Below are positions 1 to 8,548 of a stretch of 64,000 bases of DNA, piece after piece. The number at the start of each line of letters is the position of its first letter. Position 1 is the stretch's first letter. The DNA is from CAVQZC01 sp963718315 (lineage in GTDB: Bacteria > Actinomycetota > Thermoleophilia > Gaiellales > JAICJC01), in the NCBI GenBank assembly GCA_963718315.1, contig CAVQZC010000012.1:620001-684000 (forward strand), written 5' to 3'. The notes under the pieces are model-generated. The model saw only the letters and a list, made by a program, of their open reading frames with translations. It did not search any database and was not told the DNA's origin. The position numbers and the translations under genes were made by a program.

Positions 1-683
1 CGGGCGAGGTCGAGGTTGGGCGTCGCGCCGATGCCGGCGACGACCGCGTCCGCCTGCAGGCCTTCGGGCAGCCCATTCTGGTTGGGGACGATGCGGACGC
101 CGTGGTCGGTCAGGTGCCGCTCGAAGTAGGCGCCGACCTCCGGTCCGAAGAGGTGGTCCCAGACGACGGCGTTCTCCATGACCAGGGTTACGTCGAGGCC
201 CTTCATGCGGGCGCTGGCGGCTGTCTCGACGCCGATGAAGCCCCCGCCGATCACGGCCAGGTGGCCGCTCCCGCGAGCGAGGATCTGACCGACCCGCTCG
301 GAGTCCTCGATCGTGCGGATGGTCAGCGCGTCGCCGAACGGCCGTGCCGTGGAGCCGGTGGCCAGGGCCAGCCGCCGGTAGCCGATCCGCTCGCCGTCGG
401 CGAGTTGGATCTCCTTGGCTGCCGGGTCGACCGCCGCCACCTCCGTGCCGAGCCGCAGGTCGACCTGTTGCTCCGACCACCACTCGGCCGGGTGCATGTA
501 GGTCTCCTCAGCCGGTTTGTCGCCGCGCAGGAACTCCTTGGTGAGGGGCGGGCGGTGGTAGGGAGGCCGCTGCTCGCGGCCGACGATCAGGACGGACTCG
601 GAGCCGCCCGCCTCACGGTAGGACTGACCGATCATGCCGCCCGCGAGACCCCCGCCGACGATCACGTTGTCGTACCCCGCCAT
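1..683 (-). CDS. FAD-dependent NAD(P)H oxidoreductase, 3' end cut by window edge
   Basis: Probable flavoprotein reductase of the pyridine-nucleotide-disulfide / ferredoxin-reductase type that passes electrons from NAD(P)H to a redox partner. The first 227 codons are present and the gene runs off base 1. The N-terminus carries an FAD-binding Rossmann motif (VGGGLAGG), then PPYHRPPLTKEFLRG, typical of ferredoxin reductases of this family, the ATG motif (LALATGS) and a second nucleotide-binding motif (VIGGGFIGVE) for NAD(P)H near residue 145. The ATG at 683 is preceded by GGGAGGG. It lies 21 bp downstream of the ABC permease stop and may be cotranscribed. The substrate or partner protein cannot be told from the sequence. 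Confidence 0.9.
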   Translation of the reverse strand, partial: MAGYDNVIVGGGLAGGMIGQSYREAGGSESVLIVGREQRPPYHRPPLTKEFLRGDKPAEETYMHPAEWWSEQQVDLRLGTEVAAVDPAAKEIQLADGERIGYRRLALATGSTARPFGDALTIRTIEDSERVGQILARGSGHLAVIGGGFIGVETAASARMKGLDVTLVMENAVVWDHLFGPEVGAYFERHLTDHGVRIVPNQNGLPEGLQADAVVAGIGATPNLDLA

Positions 684-704
684 TGACCCTCCCGGGTTAG
701 ATCG

Positions 705-1800
705 CTAGGTGCCGGGCTCCCACTGGAACGTTCGCAGCGAGATCGCGGCAAAGATCAGCGCCATCACGGCCAGCACGGCGACGTTCACCGCGACGGCTTC
801 GAGGCCGAGGCCGCGAACCGTCACCTTGCGCAGGCCGTCTGCAAGGTAGTAGAGCGGGAACAGCTTCGCCACTGCGACGAGCCACGAGGGTAGTGCGGCG
901 ATCGGGAACAAAGGCCCCCGAGAGGAACATCATCGGAAGGGTGATCGCGTTGGACACCGCGTCGGCGGTTTCGGGGTTGGCGACCACCGACCCGATGAAG
1001 AACCCGAAGGCCAGGAAGGCCAGCGCCCCGATCAGCGCAACCGGGATCGCGATCCACGCGCCGGACGCGATGTGGATGCCGAACACCACGCGGCCGAAGA
1101 TCAGCAGCACGACCACCTGCATCACGGTCACGACCAGCGACGCCAGTACCCGGGAGGTCAGGAACTCGCCGAGCGGCATCGGGGTCAGCTTCAGTCGCCG
1201 CAGGATGCCACGCTTGCGCCAGTCGACCATCACCGTGGACACGCCGAAGACCGACGAGGTCATGATGGCGATGGCGATGATCCCGGGAAGCAGGAAGTCG
1301 AGGTAGTCGAGGCTCGAGGAGTCGACTGCGCCCTGGCTGAAGGCGATAGCCGCCGGAACGTGCTGTTGCTCGGCCTGGCGGATCGACACTCCGTCTGCCG
1401 CTCCCGACACGACCGCGCGGATGATTCCGGCCTGCTCGGCCGAGGCGTTCGAGTAGTAGAGATGCGCGCTGGTGGTTCCGGCGCTCGACCGGGTCAGGAC
1501 GAGCGCTGCGTCGTGGTCTCCGTTCCTGACGTCGTGGACCGCCTTGGCGGCCGTCTCACCCGTATCGACGTTGACCCCGCTGTGCTTGCGCTGCAGCACG
1601 TGCACGAGGGCGCGTGCGGACGGGGTGTGGGCGTTGTTGACCACGACGACCGTCCCGCCGTTGCCGCTGTGGCCGAACAGCAGCCCCAGCATGCCAAGCA
1701 GGATGATCGGGAACGCGAGGGCCCAGAACAGCGCAACCCGGTTGCGGAAGGTCATCTGCAGCTGGGCGCGCGTGGTCAGCGCCAGCCGGTGGAGGTTCAC
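705..1800 (-). CDS. ABC-2 type transporter permease (one +1 frameshift)
   Basis: Membrane subunit of an ABC-2 exporter, partner of the ATPase just upstream. The GTG start at 1800 overlaps the ATPase stop (GTGA). The N-terminal membrane segment (ALFWALAFPIILLGMLGLLF) is followed by a large extracytoplasmic loop and the C-terminal cluster of membrane segments of the DrrB/NatB family, including LPMMFLSGAF. The frame breaks near 909 by one extra base (G on the coding strand). Removing it restores SGAFFPIAALPSW and a normal ending (LRTFQWEPGT) with stop at 705, giving 364 aa. Because the ATPase upstream carries its own shift, an uncorrected reading gives a false fused kinase-like giant ORF over both genes. 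Substrate unknown; lipids or drugs are usual for the family. Confidence 0.85.
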
Positions 1801-2676
1801 TCGCGGAACTCCTTGCCGGTCAGCTGCAGGAAGACGTCCTCGAGGTTGGGGCCGCGGACGGACAGTTCCGTTCAGGCGGGAACCGCTCACGCGCGCGCGG
1901 TCGAGGATGTCGTGCACCGTGGCCTGCGCGTCCTTCGTGTAGATCGTGTGGTCGCCCTGCTCGTCGGCCCACGCGACGCGGGCATCGGCGTCGAGCGACT
2001 CGATCAGACCGGCCGGGGTGTCGAGCGCCACGATGTGCGCCGCGTCCATGATGGCCACACGGTCGCACAGCTGCTCGGCCTCCTCGAGGTAGTGGGTGGT
2101 GAGGATCACCGTCTTGCCGTCGACCTGGTTGATCTTGCGGATGACGTCCCACAGGTTGTGGCGGGCCTGCGGGTCGAGCCCCGTGGTGGGCTCGTCGAGG
2201 AAGACCAGCTCGGGGTCGTGCACCAGCGCCAGCGCGATCGCCAGGCGCTGCTGCTGCCCACCGGAAAGGCGGCGCGACCGCGTCTCGGCCTTGCTCTCGA
2301 GGCCCACCAGCCTGAGCGCGTGCTCGGCCCGCCCGGCGCTGTCGGGGTGCCGGTAGAACTCGGCGAACAGCACCAGCAGCTCACGGGCGGTCAGCCGGTC
2401 GAACAGCGACGTGGTCTGGAGCTGGACGCCGATCCGCTGCTGCACCCGCTCGGGGTGCGGCCAGACCGGCAGGCCGAGCACGTGCACCTCGCCGCCGTCC
2501 GGGGGGCGAAGCCCCTCGATCATCTCGAGCGTGGTCGTCTTGCCGGCCCCGTTGGGGCCCAGGATCCCGAACGCTTCGCCCCGACGCACGTCGAACGAGA
2601 CGCCGTCGACAGCCACATGGTCGCCGTAGCGCTTGGTCAGGCCGGTGACCGTGATTGCCGCCGAGTCGTCTGTCAC
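1797..2676 (-). CDS. ABC-2 transporter ATP-binding protein (one +1 frameshift)
   Basis: ATPase of the exporter whose permease follows. It has Walker A (GPNGAGKTTT), Q-loop, signature (LSGGQQQRLAIA), Walker B (LVFLDEP) and H-loop (ILTTHYLEEAEQ), in the DrrA/NatA order. The GTG at 2676 is chosen because a TACACT -10 element ends 10 nt before it; a longer open frame to 2742 would overlap the maoC end. Near 1867 one extra base (GAA read as GGAA) breaks the frame. Deleting it recovers the family C-terminus VRGPNLEDVFLQLTGKEFRE and a 292-aa protein whose TGA overlaps the permease GTG. Confidence 0.88.
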
Positions 2677-2686
2677 GCCGGCGGCG

Positions 2687-2692
2687 AGTGTA
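2687..2692 (-). promoter_or_regulatory. -10 element TACACT, ABC exporter
   Basis: TACACT on the minus strand ends 10 nt before the GTG at 2676, inside the 3' end region just after maoC. It suggests a near-leaderless transcript for the exporter operon, separate from the upstream trio. Confidence 0.5.
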
Positions 2693-2698
2693 GCTTCC

Positions 2699-3181
2699 TT
2701 ACGCAGGGCGCTTCGGCACCAGCACCTTGCGGCGGAACTCACACACCACTTCGCCGCGCTGGTTGGTGCCGATCGTCTCGACGGTGACGACGCCGCGGTC
2801 GGGCTTGCTCCTGCTCTCCACCGTGTCGAGCACCGTCGTCTGGGCGTAGATCGTGTCGCCGTGGAATGTCGGCTTGGCGTGCTTCAGCGATTCTATTTCC
2901 AGGTTGGCAATGGCCTTGCCCGACACGTCGGGGACGCTCATCCCGAGCACAAGCGAGTAGACCAGGTTGCCGACCACGACGTTCTTGCCGAACTGTGTCT
3001 CGGTCTCGGCGTAGTGCGCATCGATGTGCAGCGGGTGGTGGTTCATGGTGATCATGCAGAACAGATGGTCGTCGGCCTCGGTGATGGTCTTGCCCGGCCA
3101 GTGCTTGTAGACGTCGCCGACCTCGAAGTCCTCCAGGTAGCGGCCGAAGCGGGTCTCACGGGCGTCGATCTCGCGGCTCAC
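2699..3181 (-). CDS. MaoC-like hotdog dehydratase / hydratase
   Basis: 160-aa single-hotdog MaoC-family protein, probably an enoyl-CoA-type hydratase acting on an unsaturated CoA thioester. The family Asp/His region is visible as ADDHLFCMITMNHHPLHIDA (residues ~37-56). The GTG start overlaps the acyl-CoA dehydrogenase stop (GTGA), so it is the third gene of a translationally coupled trio. The set CitE-like lyase, acyl-CoA dehydrogenase and MaoC matches the neighbourhood of Mycobacterium tuberculosis Rv2498c-Rv2500c, where the lyase acts on C5/C6 branched dicarboxylic CoA esters. A role hydrating itaconyl-, mesaconyl- or methylglutaconyl-CoA is therefore inference from context. Confidence 0.88.
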   Translation of the reverse strand: MSREIDARETRFGRYLEDFEVGDVYKHWPGKTITEADDHLFCMITMNHHPLHIDAHYAETETQFGKNVVVGNLVYSLVLGMSVPDVSGKAIANLEIESLKHAKPTFHGDTIYAQTTVLDTVESRSKPDRGVVTVETIGTNQRGEVVCEFRRKVLVPKRPA

Positions 3182-4359
3182 AGCGGGTACCTCGCGAGCA
3201 GGCCGCGGGCGATGATCAGCTTCTGGATCTCGGAGGTGCCCTCGCCGATCAGCAGCATCGGGGCGTCGCGGTAGAGGCGCTCGATCTCGTACTCCTTGCT
3301 GTAGCCGTAGCCGCCGTGGATGCGGAATGAGTCCTCGACCACCTCGTGACAGATCTCCGAGGCGTACAGCTTGGCCATGCCCGCCTCGACGTCGGAGCGC
3401 TCGCCGAGGTCCTTCTTGCGGGCCGCCGACAGCATCAGCAGCCGGGCAGCCTCGATCTTGGTCGCCATCTCGGCCAGCTTGAACTGGATGCCCTGATGCT
3501 TGGCGATCGGCTTGCCGAACGCCTCGCGCTCCTGGGCGTAGCGGATGGCCAGCTCGAATGCCCGCTGGGCGACTCCGACGCCGCGCGCGGCGACGTTGAC
3601 CCGGCCGACCTCGACGCCCGACATCATCTGTGCGAAGCCGTTACCCTCCTCGCCGCCCAGAAGGTTGGCTGCGGGGACGCGGTGGTCGGCGAACACCAGC
3701 TCCGTCGTCTCGACGCCCTTGTAGCCGAGCTTCTCGAGCTGCGGCGGGATTGTCAGCCCGCCCTGCTGGGCAACGCCGGGCTCCTTCTCGACCAGCAGGC
3801 AGCTCATGCCGCGGTGGGCCGGCACCGCCTCCGGGTCGGTCTTGACCAGCGTCGCGACGAGCCCGGAGCGAAGGCCATTCGTCACCCACATCTTCTGCCC
3901 GTTGACGACGTAGTCGTCGCCGTCGAGGACAGCCCGCGACCGGATCGCCTGGACGTCGGAACCGCACTCCGGCTCGGTCATCGAGAAGGCGCAGCGCACC
4001 TCGCCGGTCGCCATCAGCGGCAGGAAGCGCTGCTTCTGCTCCTCGGTGCCGTCGCGCATCAGCATCGAGGCGACGATGAAGTGCGTGTTGATGATGCCCG
4101 AGACCGACATCCACCCGCGGGCCAGCTCCACCACCGACAGCGCGTAGGTGGTGAGGTCGAGCCCGAGGCCGCCGTACTCCTCGGGGATCACGAACCCGAA
4201 CACGCCGAGCTCCTTCAACCCCTCGACGATCTCGTCCGGGAACACGTCGTCGTGCTCGAGCTGGGACGCCACCGGCAGGATCTGCTCCTCCGTGAACTGG
4301 CGCACCAGGGCGACGACCTCGCGCTGTTCGTCGGTCAGCGCCTCTGCAGAAACGTTCAC
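3178..4359 (-). CDS. Acyl-CoA dehydrogenase
   Basis: 393-aa FAD-dependent acyl-CoA dehydrogenase that introduces an alpha-beta double bond into an acyl-CoA. Family signatures are CAFSMTEPECGSD (~residue 127), the AFGKPIAKHQGIQFKLAEMA segment, the HGGYGYSKEYEIERLYRDA segment and IGEGTSEIQKLIIARGLL at the C-terminus. The GTG at 4359 is preceded by AGGAGG and overlaps the stop of the lyase gene (GTGA); the open frame extends to 4737, but that extension lies inside the lyase gene. Coupled on both sides. By synteny a short branched-chain or dicarboxylyl-CoA substrate (isovaleryl-, methylsuccinyl-CoA) is likely; the sequence alone does not settle it. Confidence 0.93.
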   Translation of the reverse strand: MNVSAEALTDEQREVVALVRQFTEEQILPVASQLEHDDVFPDEIVEGLKELGVFGFVIPEEYGGLGLDLTTYALSVVELARGWMSVSGIINTHFIVASMLMRDGTEEQKQRFLPLMATGEVRCAFSMTEPECGSDVQAIRSRAVLDGDDYVVNGQKMWVTNGLRSGLVATLVKTDPEAVPAHRGMSCLLVEKEPGVAQQGGLTIPPQLEKLGYKGVETTELVFADHRVPAANLLGGEEGNGFAQMMSGVEVGRVNVAARGVGVAQRAFELAIRYAQEREAFGKPIAKHQGIQFKLAEMATKIEAARLLMLSAARKKDLGERSDVEAGMAKLYASEICHEVVEDSFRIHGGYGYSKEYEIERLYRDAPMLLIGEGTSEIQKLIIARGLLARYPL

Positions 4360-5279
4360 GCGCGATCCTCCTGCGGCTCCAGCCCGGCCGCCACACCGCG
4401 AGCGACGATCGACTCTGCGATCTTCCTCGAGGCCTCGTCGATCATCTGTCCCTGGTACATGACGGCGCCCTTGCGCTCGACCTGGGTGGCATGGCGGTAC
4501 GCCTCGAGCAGCGCGCGGGCTTCCTCGAACTGCTCCTGGCTGGGTGCGAACACCTCGTTTGCGACCCCGATCTGGTCGGGGTGCAGCACCCACTTGCCGT
4601 CGTAGCCGATCAGCCGGGCACGGCGGCAGAGCCTGCGGTAGCCATCGACGTTCTTGATGTCGGTGTAGGGGCCGTCGATCGCCTGCAGGCCGTAGGCGCG
4701 GGCAGCGGTGACGATCACCGACAGGATCCAGTGCCACTGGTCGCCCGGGTATTCAGGATCGATCGAGCCGATCACGAGCGAGTCGACCCCCATCGCCGCC
4801 GCGTAGTCGCCGGGGCCGAAGATCAGCGTCTCCAGGCGATCGGAGGCCTGGGCGATCTCGCGAATGTTCATCGCCCCGCGCGCGTCCTCGATCTGCGCCT
4901 CGATGCCGATGCGGTGGGGGATCTCGTGCAGCGTCTCCAGCTGGTGCAGCAGGTGGTCGACGAAGTGGATCTGGCCCGCGTCCTGCACCTTGGGCACCAT
5001 GATGCAGTCGATGCGCTCGCCGGCCCCGGAGACCACCTCGGTGATGTCACCCAGGCACCAGCGGGTGGTGACCCCGTTGACCCGCACCACCCGGGTCTTG
5101 CCGTTGTAGTCGTGCGTGCGCAGGGCCTGTACGATCTGCCCCCGCGCGGGCTCCTTCTCGAGTGGCGAGACCGCGTCCTCGAGGTCGAGGAACACCTGAT
5201 CGGCCGGCAGCGTGGCTGCCTTCGCGAGCATCTTGTCCGATGAGCCTGGCACCGCCAGGCACGAGCGCCGCAACCTCAC
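4356..5279 (-). CDS. CitE-like CoA-ester lyase (HpcH/HpaI family)
   Basis: 307-aa TIM-barrel lyase resembling citrate lyase beta, malyl-CoA and citramalyl-CoA lyases; it would cleave a 3-hydroxyacyl-CoA to acetyl-CoA and a keto acid with Mg2+. Visible features are RSCLAVPGSSDKMLAKA at the N-terminus, DLEDAVSP near residue 32, RVNGV, MVPKVQDA, IEAQIEDARG (metal-binding Glu region), FGPGDYAA and WVLHPDQIGVANEVFAPS. The start is GTG at 5279 with an AAGGGA ribosome site. It is the first gene of the trio, with an operator and -10 element immediately upstream. No citrate lyase alpha or gamma gene is nearby, so a stand-alone lyase is favoured. Confidence 0.92.
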   Translation of the reverse strand: MRLRRSCLAVPGSSDKMLAKAATLPADQVFLDLEDAVSPLEKEPARGQIVQALRTHDYNGKTRVVRVNGVTTRWCLGDITEVVSGAGERIDCIMVPKVQDAGQIHFVDHLLHQLETLHEIPHRIGIEAQIEDARGAMNIREIAQASDRLETLIFGPGDYAAAMGVDSLVIGSIDPEYPGDQWHWILSVIVTAARAYGLQAIDGPYTDIKNVDGYRRLCRRARLIGYDGKWVLHPDQIGVANEVFAPSQEQFEEARALLEAYRHATQVERKGAVMYQGQMIDEASRKIAESIVARGVAAGLEPQEDRA

Positions 5280-5301
5280 GCCGGCCCGTTCCCTTCCCGT
5301 T

Positions 5302-5315
5302 TGACTGGACAGTCA
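5302..5315. promoter_or_regulatory. Palindromic operator upstream of the lyase trio
   Basis: TGACTG-GA-CAGTCA is a perfect 6+6 inverted repeat with a 2-bp centre. It sits directly downstream of a TAGACT -10 element, over the expected start point, as a repressor site would. TetR-family regulators of acyl-CoA catabolism commonly bind palindromes of this size. No regulator gene lies beside it. Confidence 0.6.
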
Positions 5316-5320
5316 GTCTA
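5315..5320 (-). promoter_or_regulatory. -10 element TAGACT of the lyase operon
   Basis: TAGACT on the minus strand, 35 bp upstream of the GTG at 5279. It gives a short leader carrying an AAGGGA ribosome site, so this operon is leadered, unlike many others in the window. Its last base overlaps the palindrome. Confidence 0.5.
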
Positions 5321-5366
5321 CCGGCGAGGCGCGTTTGCTGCGCCTGCAACCGGGTCGCCCGCAGGC

Positions 5367-5987
5367 TCAGAAGAGGCCGAGGCGGCTGAGCGGCCAGTAG
5401 CGCACGCGGGCGATGCCGATCATCCAGCCGCGCGGTTCTGGCCCCCACGTCCGGGAGTCGTCGGAGCTGGCCCGGTTGTCGCCCATCATGAAGTACATGC
5501 CGTTGGGCACGTGGATCCGGCCGTTGATGTCGGTCGTCGTGTTCGCCGGCAGGTACGGCTCCTGCAGCTGGAACGACTTCCCGTGCACCGGCTGGATGTA
5601 GACCTTCCCGTTTGCGCTCCACAGCGTCTCGCCGGGCAGGCCGATGACGCGCTTGACGAACGCGGTTCCCGATGGGCCGACGCGCTGGCCGACGTCGCTG
5701 GTGCTGCAGAAGTTGTAGTCGGGGGCCTGGTTGAAGTGGGCCTTGCAGAGCGGGGGGTGGAACACGACGATCTCGCCGCGGTGCGGATTTCGGAAGTCGA
5801 GCGTCAGCCGGTCGGCGATCAGCCGGTCGTTGGGCTCGAGCGTCGGCACCATGCTTCCCGTCGGAACCACGTAGGGCTTGACCACGTATGCCTGTGCGAG
5901 GTAGGCGATACCCGCCGCGACGGCAAGGGTGAGGATCAGTTCGACTGTGGAGCGCAGCCGCGGGGGAACGTGGGACATCAGGGACAC
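5367..5987 (-). CDS. lepB: Signal peptidase I
   Basis: 206-aa membrane serine protease that removes signal peptides from exported proteins. One N-terminal membrane segment (residues ~15-33) is followed by the catalytic Ser45 box (VPTGSMVPTL), the catalytic Lys112 box (FVKRVIGLPGE) and the C-terminal MGDNRASSDDSR motif. It diverges from the SpoIID-like gene. The start is ATG at 5987; an alternative ATG three codons later would change little. Confidence 0.96.
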   Translation of the reverse strand: MSLMSHVPPRLRSTVELILTLAVAAGIAYLAQAYVVKPYVVPTGSMVPTLEPNDRLIADRLTLDFRNPHRGEIVVFHPPLCKAHFNQAPDYNFCSTSDVGQRVGPSGTAFVKRVIGLPGETLWSANGKVYIQPVHGKSFQLQEPYLPANTTTDINGRIHVPNGMYFMMGDNRASSDDSRTWGPEPRGWMIGIARVRYWPLSRLGLF

Positions 5988-6128
5988 CGGTAGCGCAGGT
6001 TATCGGCGGCCCTGGCCCAACGCTGCAGGAGAGGACGCACAGGATTGGGATACCGTGTGTTAGGGATTCGTTCAGATCGAACCCGTCCGGTTGTGCTTTG
6101 CGCCGACCGGGCCGATCATCGAGGAGCG

Positions 6129-7592
6129 ATGAGGCGGACGATCGCAGCAGTGCTTGTGGTCCTGGTTGCAGCGGTGACCGCGGTTGCCCCCGCTCGGGCC
6201 GCCACCGACTTCACCCTGACCGGCCACGGCTACGGCCACGGCATCGGGATGTCGCAGTGGGGCGCGTACGGCTACGCGACCCACGGCTGGCAGTACCCGG
6301 CCATCCTCCAGCACTACTACAGGGACACGTCGCTGGGCACGATCGCGGCGGGCACGATGGTGCGGGTGCTGATGGACCAGGGCCACGGCGCCTACCACGT
6401 CTCGTTCTCGGCGGCCGCCCGCTTCCAGGACCAGACGGCCGGCACGTCCCAGTCGCTTGCCGCGGGCTCCTACACGGTCGTACCCGGGGCATCGCCCGGC
6501 TTTCTGGTGGTGCGGAACTCCTCGGGGCAGGCCGTCCTCTCCGGGATCCACTCGCCGCTCGTGATCATTCCCACCACCCAACCGCTGAAGCTCGACGACA
6601 CCAGCATGGCGGGGTACACGGGTGGCCACTGGTACGGCTCGTTCCGGGTAATCCGTACCGGCACCTCGACGCTCGACCTGGTCGACTACGTCAGCATCGA
6701 GCGCTACGTCGCAGGCATCGTGCCGAACGAGATGAGCACGGGCTGGCCGGCGCAGGCGCTCTACGTGCAGGCGGTCTGCGCCCGCTCCTATGCCTACGCG
6801 ACGCTCAACCACAGCCCGACGGCGGAGTTCGACGCCTACGACGGCGTCCGCAGCCAGCAGTACGGGCCGATCGAGCACCAGCATCCGGACACCACCGCCG
6901 CCACGACCGCCACCGCCGGCAAGGTCGTGAAGTACCAGGGCGCTGTTGCGACCACCTTCTTCTCTTCCAGCTCGGGCGGCACGACCTCGTCGGAGCAGGC
7001 GTCGTGGGGTGCTCCGAACCAGCCCTACCTGGTGCCGGTCACCGATCAGTACGACGCTGCGGGCGGCCTCAACCCCAACCACACCTGGACGCCCAAGCTG
7101 TACGGCCCCGCGTCGCTGGCCGCAGCGTTGGGGATTCCCGGACAGGTCGCCTCCATCGACCAGACGGTCGACCCGGCATCGTTACGCGAGCTGACGCTGA
7201 CGCTCCACACCACCCGGGGGAACGTCAGCCGGCTGGGGCGGACCGTCGCCTCCACCATGGCCCTCCGCTCGTCGTTCTTCCGCGTCCTCCAGGTCACCCT
7301 CAACGCACCGTCGTCGGTCGTCAAGGGCAAGCCGTTGCTGCTCACCGGCCGGGTGTGGCCGAGGCCGGGCACGCCGGTCACGATCCAGGTGCGCAACGCC
7401 GGCTCGACCACCTGGCAGACGCTCGCCGATCGTCCCAAGCTGGCTGCGAACGGCTCGTTCAAGATGACGCGGTTCCCGTCCGGGAGCGTGAGCTACCGGG
7501 TCGTGCGCCCAAGCGCGTTCTCGCCGGTGATCAGCGTCACCGTGTCGGGCGGGCATAGCGCCTTTGGGCCGCTGGCGGCGGCCAGGCTCTAG
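6129..7592 (+). CDS. Secreted SpoIID/LytB-domain protein
   Basis: 487-aa exported protein with a signal peptide (residues ~1-27, cleavage after ARA) and a SpoIID-type domain: GHGYGHGIGMSQWGAYGYA near the N-terminus, LVDYVSIERYVAGIVPNEM and the VQAVCARSYAYA helix. SpoIID proteins cut peptidoglycan glycan strands lacking peptide stems, and the family occurs in many non-sporulating bacteria. A C-terminal beta-rich domain (~residues 380-475) may aid binding. The ATG at 6129 is preceded by GAGGAGC and directly begins a good signal peptide; the open frame starts earlier at 6045, but that extension is not needed. Confidence 0.88.
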   Translation: MRRTIAAVLVVLVAAVTAVAPARAATDFTLTGHGYGHGIGMSQWGAYGYATHGWQYPAILQHYYRDTSLGTIAAGTMVRVLMDQGHGAYHVSFSAAARFQDQTAGTSQSLAAGSYTVVPGASPGFLVVRNSSGQAVLSGIHSPLVIIPTTQPLKLDDTSMAGYTGGHWYGSFRVIRTGTSTLDLVDYVSIERYVAGIVPNEMSTGWPAQALYVQAVCARSYAYATLNHSPTAEFDAYDGVRSQQYGPIEHQHPDTTAATTATAGKVVKYQGAVATTFFSSSSGGTTSSEQASWGAPNQPYLVPVTDQYDAAGGLNPNHTWTPKLYGPASLAAALGIPGQVASIDQTVDPASLRELTLTLHTTRGNVSRLGRTVASTMALRSSFFRVLQVTLNAPSSVVKGKPLLLTGRVWPRPGTPVTIQVRNAGSTTWQTLADRPKLAANGSFKMTRFPSGSVSYRVVRPSAFSPVISVTVSGGHSAFGPLAAARL

Positions 7593-7612
7593 CGGCGCCC
7601 ACGCCTGCGAGC

Positions 7613-7618
7613 TAGGGT
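7613..7618 (+). promoter_or_regulatory. -10 element TAGGGT, leaderless
   Basis: TAGGGT ends 6 nt before the GTG at 7625 and no ribosome site fits between, so the transcript should begin at or next to the start codon. Confidence 0.5.
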
Positions 7619-7624
7619 GCGATC

Positions 7625-7828
7625 GTGCCTGGGATCACGATCAGCCGGCGAGAGGGAAAGTGGAGCGTGCGCGCGGAGGGCTGCTGCGGCCTCGGCGGAA
7701 CGCAGGCCTACTACGACCGCGCCCATGCGGTGCAGGAGCTGAACGAGGGCGGCCGGCTGACCGGCTGGGACGCGATCAGCTTCCAGATCACCGACCGCCG
7801 CGGGCGCGTCCACCAGTACAGCTCGTAG
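7625..7828 (+). CDS. Small hypothetical protein, 67 aa
   Basis: I do not recognise the family. The product is soluble and basic, with a Cys-Cys pair (EGCCGLGG, residues ~18-25) and an aromatic patch (AYYDRAHAV). Support for it being real comes from a TAGGGT -10 element exactly 6 nt before the GTG, the same arrangement seen before many known genes here, and from its fit between the SpoIID gene and the convergent acetyltransferase without overlap. Function unknown. Confidence 0.6.
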   Translation: MPGITISRREGKWSVRAEGCCGLGGTQAYYDRAHAVQELNEGGRLTGWDAISFQITDRRGRVHQYSS

Positions 7829-7837
7829 CTCGTAGCG

Positions 7838-8548
7838 CTACTGGTTTTCGAGCAGCTCGTCCGCTGCGACCTCACGGAGGACGCGCGCGGGGCTGCCGAC
7901 CACCAGCATCCGCGAGGGAACGTCGCGGAGGACGAGGGCGCCCGCGCCGACGAACGCCTCCTCGCCGATCTCCACCCCGGGCAACAGGATCGCTCCGCCG
8001 CCGACGCGCGCGCCGCGGCGGATCACGGCTCCCTTGACCAACGCCCGCCGGCGCTCCGTGCGGCCCATGAAGTTGTCGTTGGTGGTGATGACGCAGGGGG
8101 CGATGAAGACGTGCTCCTCGAGCGTGCAGTACGCCGTGATGTAGGCGTTGGTCTGGATCTTGGTGAAGTCGCCGATCGAGGTGTCGTTCTCGACGCACAC
8201 CCCGCGGCCGATCACGACCTGGCGGCCGATCGTGCAGCGCTCGCGGACGGTTGCCAGATCGCCGACCACGCAGCCGTCGCCGAACGTCGAGCCGGCGGCC
8301 AGCACCGCTCCGGCGGCGATCGCGCAGCCCTCACCGACGAGCAGCCCGGGAAGCGGCCCGCGCTTCGCCGTCGACCGTGCTGACAACGTCGGCTGCTTAC
8401 CCAGCACTGCGTTGTCTGCGATGGCGCATCCGGCCCCGATCACCGTGCCGCTGTGGACCGTGACGTTGGCCCCGAAGGTGACATCGCCGGCGACCTGGGC
8501 GTCGCCGGCCACGGTCAGGTTCGGCGCGGTGGACGCGCTCCAGCTCAT
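7838..8548 (-). CDS. Hexapeptide-repeat acetyltransferase (WbpD-like)
   Basis: 236-aa left-handed beta-helix acyltransferase with many imperfect [LIV]-G-x4 turns (for example GATVIG-type VHSGTVIGAGCAIADNAVLG and VIRRGARVGGGAILLPGVEI). It would transfer acetyl from acetyl-CoA to the 3-amino group of a UDP-amino-uronic acid. It is the last gene of a four-gene set; its ATG overlaps the oxidoreductase stop (ATGA). With the dehydrogenase, oxidoreductase and 2-epimerase upstream, the expected product route is UDP-2,3-diacetamido-2,3-dideoxy-uronic acid, used in surface polysaccharides. Confidence 0.85.
   Translation of the reverse strand: MSWSASTAPNLTVAGDAQVAGDVTFGANVTVHSGTVIGAGCAIADNAVLGKQPTLSARSTAKRGPLPGLLVGEGCAIAAGAVLAAGSTFGDGCVVGDLATVRERCTIGRQVVIGRGVCVENDTSIGDFTKIQTNAYITAYCTLEEHVFIAPCVITTNDNFMGRTERRRALVKGAVIRRGARVGGGAILLPGVEIGEEAFVGAGALVLRDVPSRMLVVGSPARVLREVAADELLENQ

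Noticed and set aside
697..2742. 681-codon open frame joining ABC ATPase and permease
   Set aside because: Made by a +1 lesion near 1867 that puts both genes in one frame; the corrected ATPase ends at 1797 with its family C-terminus and the permease starts at 1800.
1072..2787. 571-codon plus-strand open frame
   Set aside because: Antisense shadow of the ABC exporter.
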